Notes: generated by a model from the letters alone, not told the origin. Counted from the stretch's first letter, positions 16,954 through 25,685 are shown. The stretch: DNA of 64,000 nucleotides from Mesorhizobium opportunistum WSM2075 (GCF_000176035.2 NC_015675.1:5832001-5896000), one strand, 5' to 3'. Program-made: numbers and translations.

Positions 16954-17721
16954 ATGATGGATCTTTTCAAACTGGACGGCGATGTCGCACTGGTTACTGG
17001 CGCGGGCAGCGGCATAGGCCAGGCAATCGCGATCGGACTGGCCGAGGCCGGCGCCGACGTCGCCTGTTTCGGCCATGCGTCGAAGGGCGGGCTGGACGAA
17101 ACAGCGCAGCGGATCACCGCACTTGGCCGCAGGGCGCTGGTATTGACCGGCACGGTGACATCGGAGAGCGACCTCGCAGCCGCGATCGATCGTGTCGAGG
17201 CTGAACTCGGTGCGCTGACGGTTGCGGTCAACAATGCCGGCATTGCCGGTTCCGAACCTGCCGAAACACTGTCGCTGGAGACGTGGCGGAAGGTGCACGA
17301 GGTCAATGTCGCCGGCGTGTTCCTGTCCTGCCAGGCCGAGGCGCGCAAGATGCTGACGCGGCGCAAGGGCTCGATCATCAACATCGCCTCGATGTCGGGC
17401 ACCATCGTCAATCGCGGGCTGACGCAGGCGCATTACAATTCCTCGAAAGCCGCCGTCATCCACATGTCGAAGAGCCTCGCCATGGAGTGGGCTGATCGCG
17501 GCCTGCGCGTCAATGCCGTCAGCCCGGGCTACACGCTGACGCCCATGAACAAGCGGCCGGAGGTCGCTGAAGAGATCAAGATCTTCAAGCGGGACACGCC
17601 CATGGGTCGAATGGCGACACCAGAGGAAATGGTCGGGCCGACAGTGTTCCTGGCCAGTCGCGCATCGAGCTTCGTCACCGGCCTCGACCTGATCGTCGAT
17701 GGCGGCTACGTCTGCTGGTAG
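16954..17721 (+). CDS. Short-chain dehydrogenase/reductase (classical SDR)
   Basis: 255 residues. Classical SDR marks are all present: TGAGSGIG (15-22) for NAD(P) binding, NNAG near 90, a catalytic Ser in NIASMSG, and Tyr161-x3-Lys165 (YNSSK). GGGAGGGG lies just before tandem ATGs; I use the first. The acidic and neutral residues after the second strand (CFGHASK) do not clearly decide between NADH and NADPH. Overall it resembles polyol or gluconate-type SDRs. It follows the DUF427 gene by 86 bp on the same strand and may finish the oxidation of the compound handled by that cluster. Substrate not assignable from sequence. Confidence 0.9.
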   Translation: MMDLFKLDGDVALVTGAGSGIGQAIAIGLAEAGADVACFGHASKGGLDETAQRITALGRRALVLTGTVTSESDLAAAIDRVEAELGALTVAVNNAGIAGSEPAETLSLETWRKVHEVNVAGVFLSCQAEARKMLTRRKGSIINIASMSGTIVNRGLTQAHYNSSKAAVIHMSKSLAMEWADRGLRVNAVSPGYTLTPMNKRPEVAEEIKIFKRDTPMGRMATPEEMVGPTVFLASRASSFVTGLDLIVDGGYVCW

Positions 17722-18167
17722 GAATGCCCGGCGGTCAGGTCGGTCTTCGCCTGCAGTCTGAATTTATGCATCTCGCGAAGCCTTAGTCGTTGCGCGCGAT
17801 GAACGTTGGTATATATAATTTCATCCTATGAAACGGCCGTGGCGAGAAGGGGCTTGCCGCGCCGACAGCCGAGATCATGGAACCTTGATGGCTTGCACCG
17901 TGCAGGGCGCCGCAGGAGTGGCAATTGATCCGCAGGTGATCGCTCCCGAAGCGATCCGTCGGCAGCCATGACGCTGACCCTCCCGGCATATTTCATCACC
18001 CCCAATTCAGCACAATCTCGCCTGCGCCGGCTTTGGCCGCGTCAGAGCGGCAACGGCCTTGCGCAACGACAGGTCTTTCCAACACAATCAGGGAAAGACC
18101 CAGAACGGCAGAAAAAGACGCAAGAAGGGAACGAACGATAACCGTCACAGCTTGAAGGAGAACAAGC
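17722..18167 (+). promoter_or_regulatory. 446-bp intergenic region and long leader of the tmoXWV-like operon
   Basis: No gene is supported here; the small minus-strand frame at 17783-17989 has no family features. A promoter-like TTGCGC (17791-17796) and TATAAT (17815-17820) with 18-bp spacing reads toward the transporter operon. That would leave a leader of about 340 nt before the ATG at 18168. I could not match the leader to a known riboswitch. AAGGAG precedes the start. Confidence 0.45.
17820..17834. promoter_or_regulatory. Operator-like palindrome at the tmoXWV promoter (motif site H)
   Basis: TTTCAT-CCT-ATGAAA is a perfect hyphenated palindrome directly after the putative -10 box. It shares the TTCA...TGAA half-sites with the other methylamine-island sites but with a 5-bp centre instead of 6, so membership of the same set is tentative. 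Confidence 0.45.
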
Positions 18168-19142
18168 ATGTCACTTCGCAGTAGAATTTCGAAACTATCG
18201 CTGGGCGCCGTGGCGCTGGCGACGCTGAGCCTACTGACGCCTTCCGCCAAAGCCGCGGCACCGGAATCCAACGACCCGATCAAGATCGCGCTGTTCGACT
18301 GGACCAGCGTCAACCTCAACGCCAAGATCCTTGGCGGCATTCTCGAAAAGCTCGGCTACACCGTCGAATATCCGACGGCTGACTACCTCTCCAGCCTCAC
18401 CACCGGTCTCACCAATGGCGACCTCGATGTCGGCCTGGAGTTCTGGGACACGACCGCCGGCGAGGCCATGAAGGCCTCCGATGCGACCGGCCAGACCGAA
18501 CGGCTCGGCAAGCTCGGTCCGAAGGCCAAGGAAGAGTGGTGGTTCCCCGAATACATGAAGGAGAAATGCCCCGGCCTGCCCAACTGGGAAGCGCTGAAGG
18601 ACCCGAAATGCGCCGAGGCCTTCTCGACGGCAGAGACCGCGCCGAAGGGCCGTTATCTCGGCGGCCCGGTGACTTGGGAAGGCTTTGACGACGAACGCGT
18701 CGAGGCGTTGAAGCTGCCCTTCACCGTCATCCACGCCGGCACCGATGCGGCGATGTTCGCGGAACTCGATTCAGCCTATCAGCGCAAGGCGCCGATCATG
18801 CTGTGGATATATTCACCACATTGGGCACCGGCCAAGTACAAGGGCGAGTGGGTGCAATTCCCCGAATACACGCCCGAATGCTACAACGACCCGAAATGGG
18901 GCGTGAACCCGGACGCCAAATATGACTGCGGCAAGCCGCATGGCGAGATCTGGAAATACTCCTGGTCCGGCATGAAGGACAAATGGCCGGTCGCCTACAA
19001 GGTGGCCAAGGCCTACACGGTCGACACCGACGAGCTCAACAAGATGAGCGGCGAGATCGACCTCGACGGCAAGACGCCGGAAGATGTCGCCGCCGCCTGG
19101 ATCGCGGCCCATGAGTCAGATTGGAAAGCCTGGGCGCAGTGA
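18168..19142 (+). CDS. tmoX: ABC transporter substrate-binding protein, OpuAC/ProX type; probable TMAO-binding TmoX
   Basis: 324 residues with a Sec signal peptide (about 1-29, AKA cleavage site) and a class-II binding fold of the OpuAC family that captures quaternary and related amines in an aromatic cage. Candidate cage residues are in EFWDTT, EEWWFP, VTWEGF and LWIYSPHW. The family includes glycine betaine, choline and TMAO binders. I favour TMAO because the next genes are its ATPase and permease, then tmm, and a full TMA pathway follows; tmoXWV beside tmm is the layout known from marine Roseobacters. Glycine betaine or choline remains possible; ligand binding would need a direct test. Confidence 0.8.
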   Translation: MSLRSRISKLSLGAVALATLSLLTPSAKAAAPESNDPIKIALFDWTSVNLNAKILGGILEKLGYTVEYPTADYLSSLTTGLTNGDLDVGLEFWDTTAGEAMKASDATGQTERLGKLGPKAKEEWWFPEYMKEKCPGLPNWEALKDPKCAEAFSTAETAPKGRYLGGPVTWEGFDDERVEALKLPFTVIHAGTDAAMFAELDSAYQRKAPIMLWIYSPHWAPAKYKGEWVQFPEYTPECYNDPKWGVNPDAKYDCGKPHGEIWKYSWSGMKDKWPVAYKVAKAYTVDTDELNKMSGEIDLDGKTPEDVAAAWIAAHESDWKAWAQ

Positions 19143-19217
19143 CCGTTCCGACTGGAAGGAGACCCGGCCGTCCGATCGGCCGGGCCTCCATGGTCGATGT
19201 TCCAGAAGGACGATTGG

Positions 19218-20297
19218 ATGACGGATGGGACTGAACAGGGGGCGGTTCAACCGGGTACGGATGGCCGCCCGGTAAAACTTGCCTGTCGCAATGTCTGGAA
19301 ACTGTTCGGGGCGAACGCGGCCAATTTCATCCGCGAGCGCGACGGCAAAGCCAGCATGGCCGACGTCACTGCCGCCGGCCTGGTCGGCGCGGTGCGCGCC
19401 GTCGATCTCGAGATCCGCCAAGGCGAGATCTTCATCATCATGGGCCTGTCCGGCTCCGGCAAGTCGACGCTGGTGCGCTGCATGTCGAGGCTGGTCGAGC
19501 CGACCCATGGCAAGGTCGAATTCGAGGGCAAGGACCTGCTCAAGATTTCCGACGCGGCCCTCATCGAGCTCAGGCGCCATCGCATGGGCATGGTGTTCCA
19601 GAATTTCGCGCTGCTGCCGCATCTCAACGTGCTCGACAACATCGCCTTTCCCTTGAGCATCCAGGGGCAGGATCGGGCGACGCGCGAGGCGCGGGCCCGA
19701 GAGGTGATCGAGCTCGTCGGTCTGCGCGGCCGCGAGCATTTCTATCCGCGCGAGCTTTCCGGCGGCCAGCAGCAGCGTGTCGGCATCGCCCGGAGTCTCG
19801 CGACAAAACCGGAAATCTGGTTCCTCGACGAGCCGTTCTCCGCACTCGATCCGCTGATCCGCCGCGAGATGCAGGATGAGCTGATGCGGCTGCAGACCAT
19901 GCTGCATAAGACCATCGTCTTTATCACCCATGATTTCGATGAAGCCATCCGGCTGGCCGACCGCATTGCCATCATGAAGGACGGCGAGGTTATCCAGATC
20001 GGCACGCCGGAGGAGCTGGTGGTCAATCCGGCAACCGACTACGTCGCCGAGTTCACGCGCGACGTCGACCGTGCCAAGGTGATTTCGGCCCGCGGCCTGA
20101 TGCGCGCCTGCGATGGATCGGAGCACGGCGGCACGGTTGCGCCGGAAGCCAAGATCGCCAGCTTCTCGGCCGACATCGTGTCCTCCGGCAAGCCGTTCGC
20201 GGTGGTCAACGGCACCGGCAAACCGATCGGCGAAGTGACGCCGCAAGCGGTGATCGAGCTGCTGGCCGGCATCGAGCGTTCCGGGGTCGGCGGATGA
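19218..20297 (+). CDS. tmoW: Quaternary amine ABC transporter ATP-binding protein (ProV-like; probable TmoW)
   Basis: 359 residues from the ATG at 19218, chosen over 19197 because AGAAGGA lies 7 bp upstream of it while the earlier ATG lacks a ribosome site. It has the ProV insertion before the core, Walker A GLSGSGKST (near 76-84), signature LSGGQQQRVG, Walker B WFLDEPFSALDP and the switch His in FITHDFDEA. A short C-terminal extension of about 80 residues is present; a full regulatory CBS pair as in ProV is not obvious. It energises import with the adjacent binding protein and permease. The stop overlaps the permease start (ATGA). Confidence 0.85.
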   Translation: MTDGTEQGAVQPGTDGRPVKLACRNVWKLFGANAANFIRERDGKASMADVTAAGLVGAVRAVDLEIRQGEIFIIMGLSGSGKSTLVRCMSRLVEPTHGKVEFEGKDLLKISDAALIELRRHRMGMVFQNFALLPHLNVLDNIAFPLSIQGQDRATREARAREVIELVGLRGREHFYPRELSGGQQQRVGIARSLATKPEIWFLDEPFSALDPLIRREMQDELMRLQTMLHKTIVFITHDFDEAIRLADRIAIMKDGEVIQIGTPEELVVNPATDYVAEFTRDVDRAKVISARGLMRACDGSEHGGTVAPEAKIASFSADIVSSGKPFAVVNGTGKPIGEVTPQAVIELLAGIERSGVGG

Positions 20298-22273
20298 CCG
20301 TCACGGCAAGCGCCAGCGAGGCAAGGCTGCCCGTTCAGCGGTGGCTGGCGATCTGGGCGCTCGCGCTGGCCGCCGTGCTGGTGCTGTTCCTGCTGCAGGA
20401 CAACCTGCCCTGGGCTGTGAATTACCCGGCCAGCGCCATCGTGCCGGTCGCCGACTGGGTCAGCGCTCTGATGCGCTGGATCAAGTCGAACCTGTCGTGG
20501 CTGACCCGCTCGATCACCGCCGTGCTCGGCGTGCCGCTCGACTTCGCGCTCAATCTCCTCGCCAAGAGTTTCAAAATCGGCCATGGCGCGGACGTCTCTG
20601 TGCTGCCGCGGCTGTCCTGGATTGGCGTGTGTGCTGCCGCCTTCATCGCCGGGCATGCCGCCGGCGGCAGAAAACTCGGGCTGCTGGTCGGCGGCTGCTT
20701 TCTTTACATCGCGCTGTTCGGCCAATGGACCAGCGCCATGCTGACGCTGGCGCTGATCTCCATCGCCGTGCCGTTCTGCATCGTGACCGGGCTGTTCGCA
20801 GGCATCTGGGCGTGGCGCAAGCCATGGGCCGAGAGGCTCATCGTCTCCCCTGCCCTGGACCTGATGCAGACCATCCCGACCTTCGCCTACCTCATCCCGA
20901 TGCTGCTACTGTTCGGCAACAGCCCGGTGTCCGCGATGATCGCCACCGCTATCTTCGCCACGCCGCCGATGGTGAGGGCGACGATGCTGGGCCTGTCGCG
21001 GGTGCCGTCCGAGATCGACGATTTCAGCGAGATGGCCGGCTGCACGGCGCGGCAGAAACTGTGGCGCGTGCTGTTGCCCTCGGCACGGCCGACGCTGATG
21101 GTCGGCGTCAATCAGGTGATCATGCTGGCGCTCAACATGGTGATCATCGCCTCGATGATCGGCGCCGGCGGCCTCGGCTACGACGTGCTCCTGGCGTTGC
21201 GCGCCCTGAAGGTCGGCGAGGCGATGGAAGCCGGCCTCGCGATCGTCGCACTGGCCATCGCGCTCGACCGGCTGAGCCAGGCCATCGCCCACAAGCAGGC
21301 AAAGGGCAATATCCATCAGCAGGCGGGCCCGAGCTTCTGGCGGCGCTATCCCAATCTGACCCTGGCCATCGCCATCCTTGCCGTCACCACGCTGATCGGC
21401 CTGTTCGTGCCGGCCTTCGCGGCGGTGCCGAAGGCGATCACCTTCACCACGGCGCCGTTGTGGAAGGCGGCGGTGAACTGGGTCACCATCAACTTCTTCG
21501 ACACGATCGAAGCGTTTCGCGTGGCGCTGATCCTCAATGTGCTGAACCCGGTGCGCGCCTTCTGCGAAGGCTTTCCGTGGCTGGGTGCGGTATTGCTGCT
21601 CGGCCTTGCCGGCTATCAGCTTTCAGGTTTGAGGCTGGCTGCCCTGGTCGCAGCGCTGACCGCTTTCTGCGCGGTCACAGGCCTGTGGGAGAAGACCATG
21701 GCAACGGTCTATCTTTGCGGCATCTCGGCCTTCATCGCCTGCCTGATCGGCATTCCGATCGGCCTGATGGCCGCGCGCAGCGACCGCTTCGAGAAGATCG
21801 TCACGCCCGTCATCGACACGCTGCAGGTGCTGCCGTCCTTCTGCTTCATCATCCCGGTGGTGATGCTGTTCCGCGTCGGCGACGTCACCGCGATGATCGC
21901 CACGATCGCTTTCGCCGTGGTGCCGGCCATCCGCTACACCAATCACGGCATCAGGCAAGTGCCGCCGGCGCTGATCGAGGCGGCCAAGGTTTCGGGCTGC
22001 ACGCCGCGCCAGACGTTTTTCCGTGTGCAATTGCCGCTCGCGCTTCCCGAAATCATGCTCGGCGTCAACCAGACGATCCTGATGGCGCTGGCGATGATCA
22101 TCATCTGCGCCATGGTCGGCACCCGCGACCTCGGCCAGGAGGTGTTCATCGCGCTGTCGAAGGCCGATTCCGGCCGCGGCATCGTCGCCGGCCTCGCCAT
22201 CGCCTTCATCGGCATCGTCGCCGACCGGCTGTTCAATGCCTGGACGGCGAAGGCACGGGCGAGACTGGGGTAA
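20294..22273 (+). CDS. tmoV: Quaternary amine ABC transporter permease with two fused permease domains (probable TmoV)
   Basis: 659 residues, about twice ProW. Two BPD_transp_1 domains are evident, each with a near-identical core: QTIPTFAYLIPMLLLFG...ATPPMVRATMLGL near 190-245 and DTLQVLPSFCFIIPVVMLF...VVPAIRYTNHGI near 505-560, both followed by the coupling segment G-C-T-x-R-Q and a GVNQ motif. So one chain supplies both halves of the channel. A long first hydrophobic region and a linker of several helices separate them. It is translationally coupled to the ATPase gene. The duplicated layout matches TmoV-type and ChoW-like permeases; substrate assignment rests on neighbours. Confidence 0.85.
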   Translation: MTVTASASEARLPVQRWLAIWALALAAVLVLFLLQDNLPWAVNYPASAIVPVADWVSALMRWIKSNLSWLTRSITAVLGVPLDFALNLLAKSFKIGHGADVSVLPRLSWIGVCAAAFIAGHAAGGRKLGLLVGGCFLYIALFGQWTSAMLTLALISIAVPFCIVTGLFAGIWAWRKPWAERLIVSPALDLMQTIPTFAYLIPMLLLFGNSPVSAMIATAIFATPPMVRATMLGLSRVPSEIDDFSEMAGCTARQKLWRVLLPSARPTLMVGVNQVIMLALNMVIIASMIGAGGLGYDVLLALRALKVGEAMEAGLAIVALAIALDRLSQAIAHKQAKGNIHQQAGPSFWRRYPNLTLAIAILAVTTLIGLFVPAFAAVPKAITFTTAPLWKAAVNWVTINFFDTIEAFRVALILNVLNPVRAFCEGFPWLGAVLLLGLAGYQLSGLRLAALVAALTAFCAVTGLWEKTMATVYLCGISAFIACLIGIPIGLMAARSDRFEKIVTPVIDTLQVLPSFCFIIPVVMLFRVGDVTAMIATIAFAVVPAIRYTNHGIRQVPPALIEAAKVSGCTPRQTFFRVQLPLALPEIMLGVNQTILMALAMIIICAMVGTRDLGQEVFIALSKADSGRGIVAGLAIAFIGIVADRLFNAWTAKARARLG

Positions 22274-22310
22274 TACTCAACCGCCAATACCGCCAAAAGG
22301 AGAGAAGAGA

Positions 22311-22688
22311 ATGACCAGCAGGGTAGCCAGCTGCACCTGCGGACAATTGCAGATACATTGCCCGCAAGAGCCGATCCTGGTGTCGCTTTGCCATTGCCTC
22401 GACTGTCAGCGGCGGACCGGCAGCCCGTTTGGCATCGCGGCCTTCTTCGACGCCGCGGCGACCGAGATCCGGGGCCAATCGAAGACATTCCAACGCGATT
22501 CCGACAGCGGCTTCCCGATCAGCTTCCATTTCTGCGGAACGTGCGGGTCTACCGTGTTCTGGTATCCGTCACGAAAACCGGAGGCGGTCGCCGTGGCCGT
22601 CGGCTGTTTCGCCGATCCGTCCTTCCCGGCGCCGACAAAGTCAGTCTACGACAAGCGCCGCCACGGCTGGGTCATTGTGCCAAGCTGA
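22311..22688 (+). CDS. GFA-family zinc protein (glutathione-dependent formaldehyde-activating-like)
   Basis: 125 residues from the ATG at 22311, preceded by AAGGAGAG; an in-frame start at 22236 lies inside the permease gene. The GFA/CENP-V fold binds zinc through Cys clusters, here Cys8 and Cys10 (CTCG), Cys27, Cys29 and Cys32 (CHCLDC), and Cys75 and Cys78 (CGTC), all intact. Gfa of Paracoccus was proposed to speed formation of S-hydroxymethylglutathione, but many homologues have unknown jobs. Its place between the TMAO transporter and tmm, in a pathway that releases formaldehyde, makes a role in formaldehyde handling attractive; this is inference. It converges with tmm. Confidence 0.85.
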   Translation: MTSRVASCTCGQLQIHCPQEPILVSLCHCLDCQRRTGSPFGIAAFFDAAATEIRGQSKTFQRDSDSGFPISFHFCGTCGSTVFWYPSRKPEAVAVAVGCFADPSFPAPTKSVYDKRRHGWVIVPS

Positions 22689-22709
22689 CGCCAAAGCCTC
22701 CTGGGGCCA

Positions 22710-24068
22710 CTACTCGGCCGCGACGCCTTTCACCTCGAGATAGCTCTCCATCGAATCGTCCAGCGCCTGCAGCCAAGGCGTATGGTGCAGCGGTGCCATG
22801 GTGCCGGTCATCAGCGAGCGGTAGGCGTGGTCGCGGAAGCCCATGATGTTCTCCGCCTTGTGGTGCTCCCATTCCATGAAGGTCTGGTTGACCGCCTCGA
22901 CATCGAAGCCCGGATAATCGGTCTGGTCCATCAGCTCCTTGGTGTAGTCGCCCTGGAACCAGATCATCTGCTCGGCGTCTTCGAGCGTCTCCTCTCGCGC
23001 CCGCCATTTGGCGCCGTGCTCGGCCATCGCCTCGGCCGACGGCAGCTTGATACGGCCCATGATGACGTCGCGGGCGAACCAGGCCTGCGCGTCGAACATG
23101 TTGAAGGTGTAGAACTGGTCCTGCATGCCGATGTAGGAGAGTTGCGGGTTCTTCTCCCAGACGACGCCTTCATAGAGGTCGAGCGGCCACATGCGGTTGG
23201 CGGTCTTGAGCTTCAGATCGTCGGTCAGGAACGGGAAGGAATGCAGGTAGCCGGTGCAAAGAATGATGGCGTCGACATCCTTGGTCGAGCCGTCCTTGAA
23301 ATGTGCGGTCTTGCCGACGACCTTCTGTAAGAGCGGCACTTCTTTCCAATTCTCCGGCCATTTGAAGCCCATCGGCTTGGAGCGGTAGCTGGAGGTAATC
23401 GATTTCGCGCCATATTTGTAGCATTGCGAACCGATGTCCTCGGCCGAATAGGAGCGGCCGATGATCAGGATGTCCTTGCCCTTGAATTCCATGGCGTCGC
23501 GGAAATCGTGGCTATGCAGGATGCGGCCGTTGAAGGTGGAGAAGCCTTCGAAATACGGGACATTGGGCACCGAGAAATGCCCGGAGGCGACGACGACATT
23601 GTCGAACTCTTCCGAATAGGTGACGTCGTTGGTGCGGTCATGCGCGGTGACGGTGAATTTCTTGGTCTCGTCCGAGAACGTCACCATGCGCACCGGGCTG
23701 TTGAAGCGCACCCATTTGCGCAGGCCCGACTTCTCGACGCGGCCCTTGATGTAGTCCCAGAGCACGGCGCGCGGCGGATAGGAGCCGATCGGCCGGCCGA
23801 AATGCTCCTCGAAAGTGTAGTCGGCGAACTCCAGGCACTCCTTCGGTCCGTTCGACCAGAGGTAGCGGTACATCGAGCCGTGCACCGGATCGCCATGCTC
23901 GTCGAGGCCGGTGCGCCAAGTGTAGTTCCACAGGCCGCCCCAGTCGGACTGCTTTTCGAAGCAGACGATCTCGGGAATGTCGGCGCCCTTGTCTTCAGCC
24001 GATTTGAAGGCCCTGAGCTGGGCCAGACCGGACGGGCCGGCTCCGATGACGGCAACGCGAGTGTTCAT
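22710..24068 (-). CDS. tmm: Trimethylamine monooxygenase (flavin-containing monooxygenase)
   Basis: 452 residues. Oxidises trimethylamine to trimethylamine N-oxide with NADPH and O2; cytoplasmic flavoprotein. FAD motif GAGPSG (9-14), the FMO signature F179-x-G-x3-H185-x3-F189, and the NADPH-site [10 protein letters not shown] are intact. Asn73 (WSNGPKE) and Tyr207 coincide with the active-site Asn and Tyr described for bacterial Tmm/mFMO. From memory the sequence is very close to Methylocella and Roseobacter Tmm along its whole length ([43 protein letters not shown]). AGGAGG precedes the ATG. A shared operator-like motif lies about 40 bp upstream. Indole or other amines may also be oxidised. 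Confidence 0.95.
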   Translation of the reverse strand: MNTRVAVIGAGPSGLAQLRAFKSAEDKGADIPEIVCFEKQSDWGGLWNYTWRTGLDEHGDPVHGSMYRYLWSNGPKECLEFADYTFEEHFGRPIGSYPPRAVLWDYIKGRVEKSGLRKWVRFNSPVRMVTFSDETKKFTVTAHDRTNDVTYSEEFDNVVVASGHFSVPNVPYFEGFSTFNGRILHSHDFRDAMEFKGKDILIIGRSYSAEDIGSQCYKYGAKSITSSYRSKPMGFKWPENWKEVPLLQKVVGKTAHFKDGSTKDVDAIILCTGYLHSFPFLTDDLKLKTANRMWPLDLYEGVVWEKNPQLSYIGMQDQFYTFNMFDAQAWFARDVIMGRIKLPSAEAMAEHGAKWRAREETLEDAEQMIWFQGDYTKELMDQTDYPGFDVEAVNQTFMEWEHHKAENIMGFRDHAYRSLMTGTMAPLHHTPWLQALDDSMESYLEVKGVAAE

Positions 24069-24103
24069 TCCGGGCCTCCTCTTCTTGATTTCCCCAGCGA
24101 AAC

Positions 24104-24123
24104 AAATTTCACTGACAGGACAG
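24104..24123. promoter_or_regulatory. Shared operator-like motif upstream of tmm (site A)
   Basis: AAATTTCACTGACAGGACAG lies about 36-55 bp before the tmm start codon, where a promoter is expected. It shares AATTTCA-N6-GG(A/C) with sites in front of dmmDABC and tdm. Confidence 0.5.
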
Positions 24124-24285
24124 TAATTGGCGCTTCGGTGCTGTCAACAGACATCTGCGGGAACTGCATTTGCGCACAATGGATTCCTGGCGAAAAACTT
24201 GCGGCGGCCGCGATCGCCGGACTGGCGCGTGCGACATAAGATGGCTTGCCGTCGCGGTTGCGCTCCTGTATCGGCACCTGACATG

Positions 24286-24300
24286 TTCACCTTGAGTGAA
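24286..24300. promoter_or_regulatory. Perfect inverted repeat before the XRE-cupin regulator gene (site E)
   Basis: TTCAC-CTTGA-GTGAA is a perfect inverted repeat 26 bp before the regulator's ATG. It resembles the TTCA-based sites of the island but has a 7-bp centre between TTCA and TGAA. An autoregulatory site is the simplest reading. Confidence 0.6.
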
Positions 24301-24326
24301 ATGAATCTTCTGGTTCGGGGGGCGAG

Positions 24327-25043
24327 ATGGCGAAGACAATTTCCGATTCCAAGGCCGGTCCAGGACCCGTAAAGGCAAAACCGTCGCCCAAGGTTTCGGC
24401 GGACGGCAAGACCATCCGGGCGCCGCTGACGCAAAACCCGCATGCCATTCGCGACACCCGCGAGAAAGTGCTGGAGGTGGCGATCGGCCGCGAGGTGCGG
24501 GCGTTCCGCAAGAAGCTTGGCATCACGGTCGCCGATCTGGCGGTCGCCACCGACATTTCGCTCGGCATGCTGTCGAAGATCGAGAACGGCATCACCTCGC
24601 CGTCACTGACCACCTTGCAGGCGCTGTCACGCGCGCTCGGCGTTCCGGTGACAGCCTTCTTCCGCCGCTTCGAGGAGGAGCGCAGTGCGGTCTTCGTCAA
24701 GGCCGGCCAGGGGTTGGACGTCGAGCGCCGCGGCACCCGCGCCGGCCACCAGTACAATCTGCTCGGCCATATCGGCTCCAACACCAGCGGCGTCGTCGTC
24801 GAGCCCTATCTGATCACGCTGACCGAGGATTCCGATGTGTTCCCGACCTTCCAGCACGAGGGCATGGAGTTCCTCTACATGCTGGAGGGCGAAGTCGTGT
24901 ACCGGCACGGCAGCAACCTCTACCCGATGAAACCCGGCGACAGCCTGTTCTTCGACGCCGATGCGCCGCATGGGCCGGAGCAGCTGACGAAGCTGCCGAT
25001 GCGGTACCTGTCGATTATTTGCTATCCACAGAGCGCGGGTTGA
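24327..25043 (+). CDS. XRE-family regulator with C-terminal cupin sensor domain
   Basis: 238 residues. A basic, low-complexity N-terminal tail (1-45) is followed by an HTH_XRE domain at about 57-112 (LGITVADLAVATDISLGMLS, then KIENG-ITSPSLTTLQ) and a cupin fold at about 165-235 (HEGMEFLYMLEGEVVYRHG; PGDSLFFDADAPHG). Such proteins (SutR/PuuR-like layout) sense small molecules, often amines or amino acids, through the cupin. It is divergent from tmm and is the only regulator in the methylated-amine island. A TTCAC/GTGAA repeat stands before it and similar motifs precede all neighbouring units, so it is the best candidate for controlling the pathway. Confidence 0.92.
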   Translation: MAKTISDSKAGPGPVKAKPSPKVSADGKTIRAPLTQNPHAIRDTREKVLEVAIGREVRAFRKKLGITVADLAVATDISLGMLSKIENGITSPSLTTLQALSRALGVPVTAFFRRFEEERSAVFVKAGQGLDVERRGTRAGHQYNLLGHIGSNTSGVVVEPYLITLTEDSDVFPTFQHEGMEFLYMLEGEVVYRHGSNLYPMKPGDSLFFDADAPHGPEQLTKLPMRYLSIICYPQSAG

Positions 25044-25140
25044 GCGGAGCTCGATCTTCCCATGGTCCCGGGAGGATCGGCGGCTCGCGACGGTCTCTTT
25101 TGCAGCATTGACGGTTGGCGAAGGCCGAAGTGACATTCGA

Positions 25141-25186
25141 TCTCCCCCCTTGAGGGGGAGATGTCCGGCAGGACAGAGGGGGGCGA
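25141..25186. repeat. Rhizobial palindromic intergenic repeat (left arm of inverted pair)
   Basis: TCTCCCCCCTTGAGGGGGAGA hairpin followed by TGTCCGGCAGGACAGAGGGGGGCG. The same sequence returns in inverted orientation at 25605-25653, on the other side of a broken DUF559 gene. This is the common GGCAGG/CTCCCC type of rhizobial intergenic element. Confidence 0.8.
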
Positions 25187-25192
25187 ACCGCG

Positions 25193-25563
25193 ATGACGCA
25201 TAATCTGGTGTCCGCCAACAATCGCCGCAATTCACGCAGGATGCGCAAGGTGATGACCGATGCCGAACTCAAGCTTTGGAACGCGATCAGGGCACACAGG
25301 CTGATGGGACTGGGGTTTCGGCGCCAGATGCCTATCGCTGGCCATATCGCCGATTTTGCATGCCCGGATAAAAAGCTGATCATCGAGCTTGATGGGTCCA
25401 GCATGGCCAGGCGGAAACGTCGGAATCGGACGCTGTAAGAACCGCCAAGTTTGAAGCGCTTGGCTGGACGGTCCTGCGCTTCTGGAACGACGATGTCATT
25501 CGCGATATCGACAATGTCTGCCAGCACGTCGTGATTGTGGCTGGGCTAAGCGACGCGTCGTGA
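25193..25563 (+). pseudogene. DUF559 (restriction endonuclease-like) gene with a one-base frameshift
   Basis: The first frame (25193 to about 25397) encodes the start of a DUF559 protein: RRMRKVMTDAELKLWNAIR, FRRQMPIAGHIADFACPDKKLIIELDGS, which includes the D...E-x-D-type nuclease core. It then runs into an early stop. Reading one base back at 25397-25399, the next frame continues QHGQAETSESDAVR and ALGWTVLRFWNDDVIRDID to a TGA at 25561, exactly the expected family C-terminus. A single missing C explains this. Restored length would be about 123 residues. It is either a pseudogene or a sequencing slip. DUF559 proteins relate to very-short-patch-repair nucleases; function unproven. Confidence 0.8.
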
Positions 25564-25604
25564 GCATCGCGGAAGCGGGACATTGGGCAGGGCCGGCGCT
25601 CTAC

Positions 25605-25653
25605 GGCGCCCCCCTCTGCCCTGCCGGGCATCTCCCCCTCTTGGGGGGAGATT
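25605..25653. repeat. Rhizobial palindromic intergenic repeat (right arm of inverted pair)
   Basis: Reverse complement of the 25141-25186 element, with hairpin TCTCCCCCTCTTGGGGGGAGA and the CTGCCCTGCCGGGCA block. Together the two copies bracket the DUF559 pseudogene. Confidence 0.8.
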
Positions 25654-25685
25654 GGCTGATTTGGGGCAGCGCCGACATCAGTTAT

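Noticed and set aside
17783..17989. 68-residue minus-strand frame in the intergenic region before tmoX
   Set aside because: No ribosome site, no hydrophobic or domain pattern, and it crosses the promoter-like boxes.
18000..18160. Riboswitch in the tmoX leader
   Set aside because: I could not find a known aptamer core such as those for glycine, SAM or TPP; kept only as a long leader.
24127..24443. Small frames on both strands between tmm and the XRE-cupin gene
   Set aside because: They overlap the promoter and operator motifs and the real gene starts, and show no family features.
25141..25653. Inverted repeats as ends of an insertion sequence
   Set aside because: No transposase is present and the repeat belongs to the dispersed rhizobial palindromic type found at other sites in the window.
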